30,183 nucleotides of DNA from CAYFMP01 sp964344215. Lineage in GTDB: Bacteria > Pseudomonadota > Alphaproteobacteria > Rhodospirillales > Casp-alpha2. Shown in pieces: positions 16,983 through 25,015 of the stretch. The notes under the pieces are model-generated. The model worked only from the letters and a program-made list of their open reading frames with translations. It searched no databases and was not told where the DNA came from. The stretch covers positions 1-30,183 of the forward strand of contig CAYFMP010000050.1 in the NCBI GenBank assembly GCA_964344215.1, in the 5' to 3' direction. The position numbers and the translations under genes were made by a program. How positions within the stretch are numbered: the stretch's first letter is position 1; the number at the start of each line of letters is the position of its first letter.

Positions 16983-17891
16983 TCAGTCCTTGCGGCTGCC
17001 GGAGGTGGCCATCAGCCATTGCTTGAAGGTGTCGGCTTCGGGACGCAGGTGGTCGCCTTCGGGGCTCACAACATAGTGGGCATCGCGGGCCGCCAGCCGG
17101 GCCGAAAACGGTGCGACCAGACGGCCGTCCTCGAGCGCGTCGTCGACCATCGGTGACAGGCCGAGGGCGACCCCGACGCCGGCGATGGCCGCATGGGTGG
17201 CCATCATATGGAGGTCGAACTGAATGCCGGGACCGAGGGCGAGGCCCTCTTCGCCGGCCGCCTTCAACCACATCTGCCAATTTTCGGGCTCGCCGACGAC
17301 ATGGATCAGGGTGTGGGCTTGCAGATCGGCCGGCTTGGCCAGCGCCGCCGGGCCGTCAGCCAAAGCGGGGCTGCATACCGGAAACAGCTCCTCGTCGAAC
17401 AGCCGCTCGGCGGTGACGCCTTCCCAATTCCCGGTTCCGTATCTGATCTCGATGTCGATGCCGTCGTGGTCGAAGTCGACCGGCTCCGGTGTCGTCATCA
17501 GGCGCAGGCTGATGTCCGGGTATTGGCCGACGAACAATCGCAATCGCGGCACCAGCCAGATATAGGTCAGAGACGAGGTGACGCGAACCGCGACTGGTCC
17601 TTTCCGCCCGGTGCCGAACAATTCCGCGGTGCCGGCGGCGAGATCGTCCAGCGCGCTCCTGACGACGGGCAGGTAGGCGGTGCCGGCATCCGTCAACTTC
17701 AGACTTCTCGGCAGGCGTCTGAACAGAGGTGAGCCGAACCAATCCTCCAATTGCTTGATATGCTGGCTGACGGCGGCTTGCGTGACGTCGAGTTCGCCGG
17801 CAGCTTCCGTGAAGTTCATGTGGCGGGCCGCCGCCTCGAAGGCGCGCAGCCAATTGAGCGGCGGAAGCTGGCGTTTGACGCCTCTTGCCAT
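16983..17891 (-). CDS. LysR-family transcriptional regulator, GcvA-like
   Basis: A 302-residue LysR-type regulator. The N-terminal winged helix-turn-helix follows the GcvA subgroup pattern: PPLNWLRAFEAAARHMNFTEAA, VTQAAVSQHIKQLEDWFG, LFRRLPRSLKLTDAG. The effector-binding domain starts at about residue 95 and is the usual length. It is divergent from the methyltransferase-corrinoid fusion gene, 115 nt away. It probably controls that gene and itself, as LysR proteins commonly do; this is inferred from position. ATG 17891 lacks a strong ribosome site. Confidence 0.92.
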   Translation of the reverse strand: MARGVKRQLPPLNWLRAFEAAARHMNFTEAAGELDVTQAAVSQHIKQLEDWFGSPLFRRLPRSLKLTDAGTAYLPVVRSALDDLAAGTAELFGTGRKGPVAVRVTSSLTYIWLVPRLRLFVGQYPDISLRLMTTPEPVDFDHDGIDIEIRYGTGNWEGVTAERLFDEELFPVCSPALADGPAALAKPADLQAHTLIHVVGEPENWQMWLKAAGEEGLALGPGIQFDLHMMATHAAIAGVGVALGLSPMVDDALEDGRLVAPFSARLAARDAHYVVSPEGDHLRPEADTFKQWLMATSGSRKD

Positions 17892-17906
17892 GGCCTAGAT
17901 ATCCCT

Positions 17907-17917
17907 GGTCTTAGACC
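17907..17917. promoter_or_regulatory. Candidate LysR operator palindrome
   Basis: GGTCTTAGACC is a perfect 11-bp palindrome around a central T, in the gap between the divergent LysR gene and the methyltransferase fusion, 16 nt before the LysR start. The flanks give T-N12-A rather than the textbook T-N11-A, so the assignment is tentative. No convincing promoter hexamers were found beside it. Confidence 0.35.
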
Positions 17918-18006
17918 CAGTAATACTAATTTGCGGGCGATTCTCGGGGGTGCTATCGGTTAAGGGCAAGCTTTTTGTCGCAGGCTGGCAGGACCGGAAC
18001 AACAAG

Positions 18007-19842
18007 ATGCCCCAATTCGATTTCACCGACGGTTTCGAGCGGATGGACGCGGCCCTTTCGACCGGCGCCGATGTGGTGCCGTTCACCGCCCAGATGCACG
18101 AATTCGCCATGAAGCAGAGCGCCATTCCCGGCCATGAGTTCTACACCGATGCCAAGAAGCTGGTGCGCGGCATCCTCGAGACGTGCCGCGACTTCGAGTT
18201 CGACATGCCGTTCCTGCTGTGGGACGTCTATGACGTCGAAGCCGAGGCGCTGGGCGCCAAGCTGGTGCTGTTCGAGGACATGGCGCCGGCCATCGACAAC
18301 GTCGAACCGATCATCCGGACGGAAAAGGACCTGGCGCGCTTGCGGGCGCCCGACCCGTATTCGTCCGGCCGCATGCCGATGGTATTCGAGGCGCTCCGCG
18401 AGTACCGCGAACTGACCGGCCGGCCGGCGGCGCCGTGCTACTGCGCGCCGTTTACGCTGGCCTCGCAATGCATGACCTTCGAGCGGCTGATCCTGGCCAT
18501 CAAGGACAACCCGAAGTTCGTCCACCGGGTCATGGCGTTCCTGGTCGAGGAGGTGATCGCGCCCTATATGAATGCGCTACTCCGCGAGTTCCCGGACGCG
18601 CCGGTAGCCGACGGTTCCGACGCCGTCGCCTCGCTGCCTTTCATCACCCAGGACATGCTCGAGGAGTTTTCGCTGCCCTATATCGAAAAACTCCAGAAGC
18701 TTTGCGTCAAGCCGGCCATCTGCGACAACTGGTGGGGGGATTCGCACGCCGACGATGTGGAGCGCTTCTGGGAGATGAAGCTGCGGGCCACGCCCAACTA
18801 CCTGAAGGTCCAGGACCCGGACCTTTTCAAGATCGGGGCCACGGCGCCAAAGGCCTACGCCGAAAAGCGGGACGTACCGCTGGTTTTCGGCGTCGACAAC
18901 CTTGTCCTGCAGAACGGCCCGGCCGAGACGATCGAGCAACGCATCCACGAATACCTGGAGATCGGCGAGCCGGGCGGCCGTTTCGTTCTCTACCTGTGCA
19001 GCCTGAGCGCCGAAACCCCGGCCGACAACGTGCGGGTCGCCATTCGGGCGATCAAGGACTACCGGGCCGGCAAGCGCCCCCATGGCGGACGGCGTCTGAG
19101 CGGCGAAGCCGTCGAAAACGGGTCCGTCGCCGAGGTCGCGCCGACCACCGTTGAAGTTCGCCCTCCGAGCCCGCGGTCCGACCGGGAAAGCGATCTCCTC
19201 GACGATATCTTCGACGCCGTCCTCGATCACGAGGACGAAAAAACGGCCGAACTGGTCCGGACCGGACTGAGCCAGGGCGTCGACGTCCACACCCTCCTCG
19301 ACGACGCCCTGATCGCCGCTATGGACGAAGTCGGCGACATGTTCAGCGACGGCACCATCTTCGTGCCCGAGATGCTGATGGCGGCCCGCGCCATGAAATC
19401 CGGTCTCGAGGTAGTGCGGCCGGTGCTGACCGAGACCGGGGCGCCGCCGAAAGGCAAGGTGCTACTGGCGACGGTGCAGGGCGACGTCCACGACATCGGC
19501 AAGAACCTGGTCGGCATGATGATGGAAGGGGCCGGATACACGGTCGTCGATCTTGGCGTCAACGTCACCAAGGAGGACATCGCCGCCGCCGCCGAAGAAC
19601 AACGCCCCGACGTGGTCGGCCTGTCGGCCTTGTTGACGACGTCGATGCCGTCGATGGCAAAAACCGTCGCCGAGTTCAAGCACCGTGGCTTGGGCGTACC
19701 GATCCTGATCGGCGGTGCGCCGGTCACGGAGGCCTTCGCATCCAGTATCGGCGCTGACGGTTACGGTGAAAGCGCACCCGACGCGGTCGACAAACTCGGC
19801 GCATTCATCGACAAGACGGAAACCGACGCCCGCATCGCCTGA
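18007..19842 (+). CDS. CmuA-like fusion: URO-D-type methyltransferase + corrinoid-binding protein
   Basis: A 611-residue two-domain protein. Residues about 1-350 belong to the uroporphyrinogen-decarboxylase superfamily methyltransferases (MtaA, MtbA, CmuA). Residues about 395-605 are a corrinoid protein: a helical cap (LLDDALIAAMDEVGDMFSDG), then the B12 motif Asp493-x-His495-x-x-Gly498 (GDVHDIGKN) with GLSALLTTS and IGGAPV. This order is that of CmuA, which takes a methyl group from chloromethane to its own corrinoid. The methyltransferase zinc site is normally His-x-Cys...Cys. Here Cys239 (PAICDN) and Cys331 (YLCS) are present, but the His position is Ala237, so metal binding may differ. 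No acceptor methyltransferase, CmuB or reactivase lies nearby. ATG 18007 is preferred to the in-frame GTG 17950. The true methyl donor is unknown. Confidence 0.87.
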   Translation: MPQFDFTDGFERMDAALSTGADVVPFTAQMHEFAMKQSAIPGHEFYTDAKKLVRGILETCRDFEFDMPFLLWDVYDVEAEALGAKLVLFEDMAPAIDNVEPIIRTEKDLARLRAPDPYSSGRMPMVFEALREYRELTGRPAAPCYCAPFTLASQCMTFERLILAIKDNPKFVHRVMAFLVEEVIAPYMNALLREFPDAPVADGSDAVASLPFITQDMLEEFSLPYIEKLQKLCVKPAICDNWWGDSHADDVERFWEMKLRATPNYLKVQDPDLFKIGATAPKAYAEKRDVPLVFGVDNLVLQNGPAETIEQRIHEYLEIGEPGGRFVLYLCSLSAETPADNVRVAIRAIKDYRAGKRPHGGRRLSGEAVENGSVAEVAPTTVEVRPPSPRSDRESDLLDDIFDAVLDHEDEKTAELVRTGLSQGVDVHTLLDDALIAAMDEVGDMFSDGTIFVPEMLMAARAMKSGLEVVRPVLTETGAPPKGKVLLATVQGDVHDIGKNLVGMMMEGAGYTVVDLGVNVTKEDIAAAAEEQRPDVVGLSALLTTSMPSMAKTVAEFKHRGLGVPILIGGAPVTEAFASSIGADGYGESAPDAVDKLGAFIDKTETDARIA

Positions 19843-19915
19843 CGGGACTGGTGGGTCGACGCCGCGACCTGTTATCATCGCCTCCGGTCGTGATCACGTC
19901 GGTGGACGATTCCCG

Positions 19916-21763
19916 ATGCGCATTTTCCGTTTGGCCGTAGCTGCGATCGTCGCCGTCTCGGCGGCCACCGCGGCCTTCGCCCAGACCGGCGGTGAGCCGG
20001 CCGGTCCGGCGGCCACCCAACGGCTGTTCGCCGCCGTCAATCAAGGCAATATGACCGAGGTCCGTTTGAGCGTCGCCGCGGGCGCCGACCTGTCGGCGGA
20101 AAACGATCTCGGACAGCGGCCGGTCGATCTTGCCGTCGACCTCGGCCACTTCGCCATCGCCCATTACCTGCTGGGAATGCGGCGCGATCGGAAACCGGCT
20201 CAGGCTCTCCCGGTCAGCCCGTCGCCGCCGGCCGATTTTTCGGAACCGGCGCCCGCCGTCGAGGCGAAATCGGAACCCTCGGTGCCGGCGTCGGAAGCTG
20301 CCGTCACCACCACTGCCCCCGAACCGAGACCGCCGCAACCGACGGCTGGCGCCGCCGCCGCCGACCAACCGGAGACCGCCGAGTCGGTCGCCGCGCCGCC
20401 CATTGCGTCGCCACCGGCCGCAGAGCCGCCGGGAAGACCGGCGTCGGTCGAGCCGGCACCGGCTTCGGAGAAAGATGCACACGCCGGGACCTTGCCCGGT
20501 CCGCCGACCGCGCCGCCGTCGACCGGCGAACCCGGTATCGTCGACCGCGTCGCCGAGTGGCTCGGCGGTCCACGGGATGCCGAGAGCGCCGATGAAGACG
20601 AGAGTTCCGTTGAGGTTGCCGAGACGGTGGAGCCGGAAGCCGATGATCCGGTGCGGTCCGGGCCGGCGGCGGAAAAACACGCCCTAGCCGCATTCGAAGT
20701 GACAGCCGACGATGGAACGGCGGTCGAAGAAGACGAAAGCGACCCGGCGCCAAGCGACGAACCGGGGCTGTTCGAGCGGATCGGCCGGTTGCTGTCGCCC
20801 GACGAATCGCCGGCCGAGACGACCGATACCATTGAAACCGCCGAAGCGACGGAGACCGCCGCGCCTCTGGCCGAGCCGGAAGCCGTGCCCGAGCCAACGG
20901 TGACTGAAACGGCCGAGACGAGCGATCAATCGGAGGCGGCGTCTCCGGTGACGGAGGGGGCGGAGTCGGTAACCGACGAACCGGGATGGTTCGAGCGCCT
21001 TGCCGGTTTGCTGTCTTCCGAGGAAAACGAGGCCGGCCGCGCAGAAGCCGTCGGGGTCGCCGAGGTCTCCGAAACAACCAATGAAACAAACGGCGAAACC
21101 GCCGAAGCCGCTCGGGATGAACCGAAAGAGACGGCGGCCGTGACCGAAGGCGAGCCGGAAGAAACGGGCGTACCGTCCGCGGTAGCGACGGAGGGCGAAA
21201 GGGAAACGGACGACGATCGGTTTTCCCTCGGTGGATCGATGACGTTGGGGCGAATCCGACCGTCCGCCCAGGCCGGCACCCGGACCTGTGTCGACAAATC
21301 CGCTTGGCAGGCGACGTTCTGCATCGAGCCGCTCGACTGGCCAGATACCGTGGCCGGCGCATTCGACGTTTCCTCGGCTCTTTATCGCGGGGAGAAGGCC
21401 ATCGTCCACTACGCGGCCGGCGCGGCGGCGCAATACCATGTACTTTTCAAGGCCGAGGCATTCGACAAGGTGGCGGCCTACCTGGAAGACCGCTACGGCC
21501 CGCCCAGCGCCAAACCGGACCGCTGGACGTCGCTGGTCGGCAAGCCGAAACGGTTCAACCGGACCATGCGGTGGATGCGCGCCTCTGCGGCCGGCGGCGG
21601 CGATGTGCTCGAAATCCGCGAGATCGACGACCTTCGCTGGTCGGCCCCGCCGGATACGGACAACGGCGTCCTGTGGCTCACCCGCGAAGGCAGCCGGCCG
21701 ATGTTTCAGTACCTGTCGGCCACCGATTTCCTGTTGGTGGGTATTCGGGCCGGCGCCGATTGA
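19916..21763 (+). CDS. Exported ankyrin-repeat protein with long disordered linker and unknown C-terminal domain
   Basis: A 615-residue protein. A signal peptide covers residues 1-22 (LAVAAIVAVSAATAAFA). A short ankyrin-like unit follows at about 34-90 (LFAAVNQGNMTEVRLSVAAGADL, RPVDLAVDLGHFAIAHYLL). Then come about 340 residues rich in Pro, Glu and Ala, probably disordered. Within them a short amphipathic motif recurs three times: near 204 (EPGIVDRVAEWLGG), 281 (EPGLFERIGRLLS) and 354 (EPGWFERLAGLLS). The final 175 or so residues are a folded domain with two early Cys (TRTCVDKSAWQATFCIEP), unrecognised. ATG 19916 starts the signal peptide, with GGTGGA upstream. The next gene begins 9 nt after its stop. 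A periplasmic or surface scaffold role is possible. Confidence 0.75.
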   Translation: MRIFRLAVAAIVAVSAATAAFAQTGGEPAGPAATQRLFAAVNQGNMTEVRLSVAAGADLSAENDLGQRPVDLAVDLGHFAIAHYLLGMRRDRKPAQALPVSPSPPADFSEPAPAVEAKSEPSVPASEAAVTTTAPEPRPPQPTAGAAAADQPETAESVAAPPIASPPAAEPPGRPASVEPAPASEKDAHAGTLPGPPTAPPSTGEPGIVDRVAEWLGGPRDAESADEDESSVEVAETVEPEADDPVRSGPAAEKHALAAFEVTADDGTAVEEDESDPAPSDEPGLFERIGRLLSPDESPAETTDTIETAEATETAAPLAEPEAVPEPTVTETAETSDQSEAASPVTEGAESVTDEPGWFERLAGLLSSEENEAGRAEAVGVAEVSETTNETNGETAEAARDEPKETAAVTEGEPEETGVPSAVATEGERETDDDRFSLGGSMTLGRIRPSAQAGTRTCVDKSAWQATFCIEPLDWPDTVAGAFDVSSALYRGEKAIVHYAAGAAAQYHVLFKAEAFDKVAAYLEDRYGPPSAKPDRWTSLVGKPKRFNRTMRWMRASAAGGGDVLEIREIDDLRWSAPPDTDNGVLWLTREGSRPMFQYLSATDFLLVGIRAGAD

Positions 21764-21772
21764 CGGGATATC

Positions 21773-22549
21773 ATGAGAACCGTCGTCTATCAGTCCTTCA
21801 GGAAAACCGACGTACCCCGGTGGATCGAGCGCTGTATGACCAGTGCCCGGGAATGGGCGCAGTCGAAGTGTTGGGACTACTGCTTCTTCGGCGACGAGAT
21901 TTTCGAGCTGACGCCGCCGGCCTACCTGGAGAAGACGGCCAGTCGTCCGCAAATCGCCACCGATCTTGCGCGTCTGAAACTGGCCAGAGAGCTGCTGAGC
22001 CGGGGTCACGAAAGGGCGGTGTGGCTCGACGCCGACGTATTGGTGTTCGCGCCCGGCGCTTTCGACGTCGCGGTTCGCGACGAATACGCCTTTGGCCGCG
22101 AAATCTGGGTGCAGCGCTCGGCAGGCGGCGGGCTCAGGACGTATCGCAACGTCCACAACGCGGTTTGCGTCTTCTGTCGGGGCAACAGCATGCTCGACTT
22201 CTATATCCATGCCTGTTTGTCCATCGTCGGCCGTTCGGACGGCAACGTCCCGCCGCAGGTGGTGGGAACGAAGTTTCTGACCGCGCTCCACAACATCGTC
22301 GGGTTCCCGCTGATCGACGACGTCGCCATGCTGAGCCCGCTGGTGCTCGCCGACCTCATCTCCGGCGGCGGCGACGCTCTTGCCCTGTTGCGCCGCAAAT
22401 CGGCGGCTGGCGTCCACGCCGCCAACCTGTGCGGCTCGCTGGTCGGCCGCGACTACGACGATGTGAAGGTGACCGAGGCGATGCTGAACATCGTCTGCGA
22501 CCGGCTTCTCGACGGCGGCGGCCGGATCCTGTCGGATCGGCCGAGGTGA
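21773..22549 (+). CDS. Glycosyltransferase-like protein with DXD motif
   Basis: A 258-residue protein. Asp86-Ala-Asp88 in RAVWLDADVLVF is the metal/nucleotide-sugar DXD motif after a helix containing ATDLARLKLARELL. This is the layout of GT-A fold enzymes related to GT8 and GT32. Conserved later stretches include HNAVCVFCRGNSMLDFYI and GTKFLTALHNI. It would transfer a sugar from a nucleotide donor; donor and acceptor are unknown. No membrane segment or signal peptide is visible. It starts 9 nt after the ankyrin-protein gene and overlaps the next gene (GTGA), so all three look co-transcribed. Confidence 0.72.
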   Translation: MRTVVYQSFRKTDVPRWIERCMTSAREWAQSKCWDYCFFGDEIFELTPPAYLEKTASRPQIATDLARLKLARELLSRGHERAVWLDADVLVFAPGAFDVAVRDEYAFGREIWVQRSAGGGLRTYRNVHNAVCVFCRGNSMLDFYIHACLSIVGRSDGNVPPQVVGTKFLTALHNIVGFPLIDDVAMLSPLVLADLISGGGDALALLRRKSAAGVHAANLCGSLVGRDYDDVKVTEAMLNIVCDRLLDGGGRILSDRPR

Positions 22550-23286
22550 GTGTGCGGGTCCGGTTCCTGGGGTGCGGCGACGCCTTCGGCAGCGGCGGAC
22601 GGTTCAATACCTGCTTCCTGGTCAGCGGCGAGGAAAGGCGATTCCTGATCGATTGCGGGGCGTCGTCGATGATCGCCATGCGCCGCTTCGGCGTCGACCC
22701 CAACGGCATCGATACCGTCGTATTGTCGCACCTGCACGGCGATCACTTCGGCGGCCTGCCGTTCATGATCCTGGACGCGCAACTGATGAGCAAGCGTGAC
22801 CGGCCGCTGAAGATCGTCGGCCCCGAGACGACTTCGAAACGCCTGACCGAGACGATGGAAAACCTGTTTCCGGGCTCGACTGGCATCGACTGGCGGTTCG
22901 AGCTTGATATCGAGGAGTTCGAGGACCGGACCGAATGGCGGAGCGGCGCGCTGTCGGTGGTTCCCTACCACGTCAAGCATCCGTGCGGGGCGCCACCCTA
23001 TGCTCTCAGGGTGACGTTCGACGGCAGGACGATATCGTATACCGGCGACACCGAATGGACAGATAACCTGGTGCCGGCTTGCCGCGGCGCCGATCTGATG
23101 ATCGCCGAGGCCTATTTCGCGGCCAAGAAGGTCAAGTTTCACCTCGACCTGGAATCCCTGATCGAGCACCTCCCCGAGATCGGCCCGAAGCGGTTGATCC
23201 TGACGCACATGAGCGACGACGTGCTCGAGCGGTTGGGCGAACTCGACTGCGAGACGGCGGCGGACGGCCTCGTCGTCGAGCTCTGA
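22546..23286 (+). CDS. Metallo-beta-lactamase-fold hydrolase, RNase Z-like
   Basis: A 246-residue MBL-fold metal hydrolase. The binuclear zinc ligands can be read in order: His62, His64, Asp66 and His67 in SHLHGDHFGG, His145 in KHPCG, Asp168 in GDTEW and His221 in LTHMSDD. The N-terminal LGCGDAFGSGGRFNTCFLV and the short length resemble the RNase Z/PhnP-like branch. The exosite arm of true tRNase Z is not evident. The start is GTG 22546, overlapping the glycosyltransferase stop by 4 nt. The substrate is unknown; a phosphodiester or lactone is typical for the fold. Confidence 0.88.
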   Translation: MSVRVRFLGCGDAFGSGGRFNTCFLVSGEERRFLIDCGASSMIAMRRFGVDPNGIDTVVLSHLHGDHFGGLPFMILDAQLMSKRDRPLKIVGPETTSKRLTETMENLFPGSTGIDWRFELDIEEFEDRTEWRSGALSVVPYHVKHPCGAPPYALRVTFDGRTISYTGDTEWTDNLVPACRGADLMIAEAYFAAKKVKFHLDLESLIEHLPEIGPKRLILTHMSDDVLERLGELDCETAADGLVVEL

Positions 23287-23293
23287 CGTCGCC

Positions 23294-23956
23294 CTAACGC
23301 TTGCGGGCCAAGGTTAGGCCGTCGGCGATCGGCAGCAGGCTGATCGAAACCCGGTCGTCTGCACGCAGTGCCGCGTTGAAAGCCCGGATCGCCTCGGTGT
23401 CTTCGCTGTCGTCGGCGGGGTCGGCGACCGAGCCGCCCCACAGCACGTTGTCGACGGCGATCAGCCCGCCGCGGCGGACCAGCACCAGGGCGCGCTCGAA
23501 ATAGGCTTGGTAATTGGTCTTGTCGGCGTCGATGAAAGCGAAGTCGAAATCGCCCTCGGCGCCGTCGCCGATCAAGCCGTCGAGGGTGTCGAGCGCCGGC
23601 CCGATCCTGAGATTGATGCGGTCCTCGACTCCCGCTTCGCGCCAATAGCGCCGGGCGACGGCGGCGTAGGATTCGTTGATGTCTAAGGCCACCACCTGGC
23701 CATCGTCGGGCAGGGCGAGGGCGACGGCGAGCGCCGAATAGCCGGTGAAAGTGCCGACTTCGAGGGTGCGGCGGGCGCCGAGCAGCTCGACCAGCAAGGC
23801 CATGAACTGCCCCTGTTCCGGCGCGATCTGCATGTTGTGTTCCGGCATTTCCGCCGTTTCGGCGCGCAGCCGCTCGAGCACTTCGGGCTCGCGGAGCGAG
23901 ACGTCCAGCATGTAGGCGTACAACGCGTCGGTCATCTGAATGCTTCGGTTCGACAA
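23294..23956 (-). CDS. Class I SAM-dependent O-methyltransferase (caffeoyl-CoA O-MT-like)
   Basis: A 220-residue member of the cation-dependent O-methyltransferase family. SAM motif I is EVGTFTGYSALA (66-77). The metal ligands are Asp143 (FIDADKTNY), Asp169 and Asn170 (VDNVLWGG). The bacterial homologues methylate catechol-like hydroxyls; the acceptor here is unknown. TTG 23956 is taken as start because GAGGAG sits 6 nt before it; ATG 23935 is the alternative. Last of three minus-strand genes, 23 nt after the cyclophilin-fold gene. It converges with the MBL gene, with only 7 nt between stops. Confidence 0.92.
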   Translation of the reverse strand: MSNRSIQMTDALYAYMLDVSLREPEVLERLRAETAEMPEHNMQIAPEQGQFMALLVELLGARRTLEVGTFTGYSALAVALALPDDGQVVALDINESYAAVARRYWREAGVEDRINLRIGPALDTLDGLIGDGAEGDFDFAFIDADKTNYQAYFERALVLVRRGGLIAVDNVLWGGSVADPADDSEDTEAIRAFNAALRADDRVSISLLPIADGLTLARKR

Positions 23957-23979
23957 GGTGAACTCCTCGAGGACAGTGT

Positions 23980-24357
23980 TTACTCGATCTTCTCCACCGC
24001 CACCGCATCGCCGTCGCGAACTGTGCCGAGCACCTTCACGTCTTCGATAGCGTCGCCCCAGATGTTGGCTGGCGAGGCGAGGCGGATCTCACCGGCCCGC
24101 GACACCGGGGTCGGCCCGAAACCGATGGCGATGCACCGCCCGGCCAGCCAGAACGCGAGTTCGCCGGCTTCCAGCACGTCGCGGGCGTCGGGCTCGACCG
24201 GCGCCTCGACCGGCGTATTGAAATAGACCTCGTCGCCCCAGGTGCTGGCCCGCGACGAGAACGGCAGGCAGGCGTAGATGGAGGCCGCCGTCGGGGTGTC
24301 GCGAAGCTCGGCCGTGACGGTCACCTGTCCGATGGTCATTCTGAGTTTTCGGTTCAT
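23980..24357 (-). CDS. Cyclophilin-fold protein, TM1367-like
   Basis: A 125-residue protein resembling the TM1367-like cyclophilin-fold family: RDTPTAASIYACLPFSS, then WGDEVYFNTPV, LEAGELAFWLAGRCIAIGFG and the family mark GPTPVSRAGEIRLASP. These small proteins share the cyclophilin barrel but lack the usual prolyl isomerase residues, and their role is not established. It sits in the middle of a three-gene minus-strand operon, 15 nt after the NTF2-like gene. Confidence 0.8.
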   Translation of the reverse strand: MNRKLRMTIGQVTVTAELRDTPTAASIYACLPFSSRASTWGDEVYFNTPVEAPVEPDARDVLEAGELAFWLAGRCIAIGFGPTPVSRAGEIRLASPANIWGDAIEDVKVLGTVRDGDAVAVEKIE

Positions 24358-24372
24358 GGACGATGTCTTCCC

Positions 24373-24774
24373 CTAAACCAGTCGCGGCGGTTCCGGGTCG
24401 TCCTTGTCGGACGGCGGCGGCGCCGCGCCGGCCTGGTGGTGGACCAGTTTCCAGTTTCGATTCTCGCGGACGAATATATTGGTGGCCAGCAGAAAGCCCT
24501 GATCGAGAACCTCGTGACAGACGACGTATGCGGTGTCGCCGAAGACGTGGGCCACCGGCTTGTCGCAAACGATCTGCGGCGAAGTTGCATTGGACAGGAT
24601 CGCCTCCCAACTTTCCATGACGTCGTCGCGGTCGAACAGGGGCGGCCAACCGGGATGCAAACAGCTGACCGCCGCATCGACCGCCCAAATCTGCTCCATG
24701 GCTTCGAAATCACGGCTCGAAAAAGCCAAATAGAAGGCCTCGTTGGCGAACAGAACGGCGGCATGCTCGGACAT
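24373..24774 (-). CDS. NTF2-like (SnoaL/DUF4440-type) protein
   Basis: A 133-residue protein of the NTF2-like fold: helix ANEAFYLAFSSRDFEAMEQIWA, then VSCLHPGWPPLFDRDDVMESWEAIL and the strands VVCHEVL, ATNIFVREN and WKLVHHQAG. His in CLHPGW and the HHQ segment line the pocket in related proteins. Close relatives are annotated as ketosteroid-isomerase-like or simply nuclear transport factor 2 family; no substrate is established. The frame opens at 25029, but ATG 24774, preceded by GGAGGG, fits the domain start. First gene of the three-gene operon with the cyclophilin-fold and O-methyltransferase genes. Confidence 0.85.
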   Translation of the reverse strand: MSEHAAVLFANEAFYLAFSSRDFEAMEQIWAVDAAVSCLHPGWPPLFDRDDVMESWEAILSNATSPQIVCDKPVAHVFGDTAYVVCHEVLDQGFLLATNIFVRENRNWKLVHHQAGAAPPPSDKDDPEPPRLV

Positions 24775-25015
24775 CGGAGATCGACCCTCCCTCGGCGCTT
24801 TACGCCACAGTATCGCTTTGTCTGCGCCGTACGCCACCTTCTCGGCACGGTGATGGGGAGTTTGAGGGACCGTTTTCAAGCGCAGAGAACTGATCTTATA
24901 CGGAAAAATTGCTGAAAAAACACGACTTTGCGGGGGGGCAGGCGTACATCTGAGATATGGAACAAGTTGGCGTCGGCCCGTTTGAGACCGGACGCCGATC
25001 GAAGCGAGGTTGGAC
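24775..25015. other. Divergent promoter region of the NTF2 operon and the RTX gene
   Basis: A less GC-rich stretch, 24870-24930, contains TTTCAA and TATACG 17 bp apart, a poor match to sigma70 hexamers, and two A-runs. The 100 or so bases before the RTX gene end in GCGAGG, its ribosome site. No gene or strong operator was found. Confidence 0.3.
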
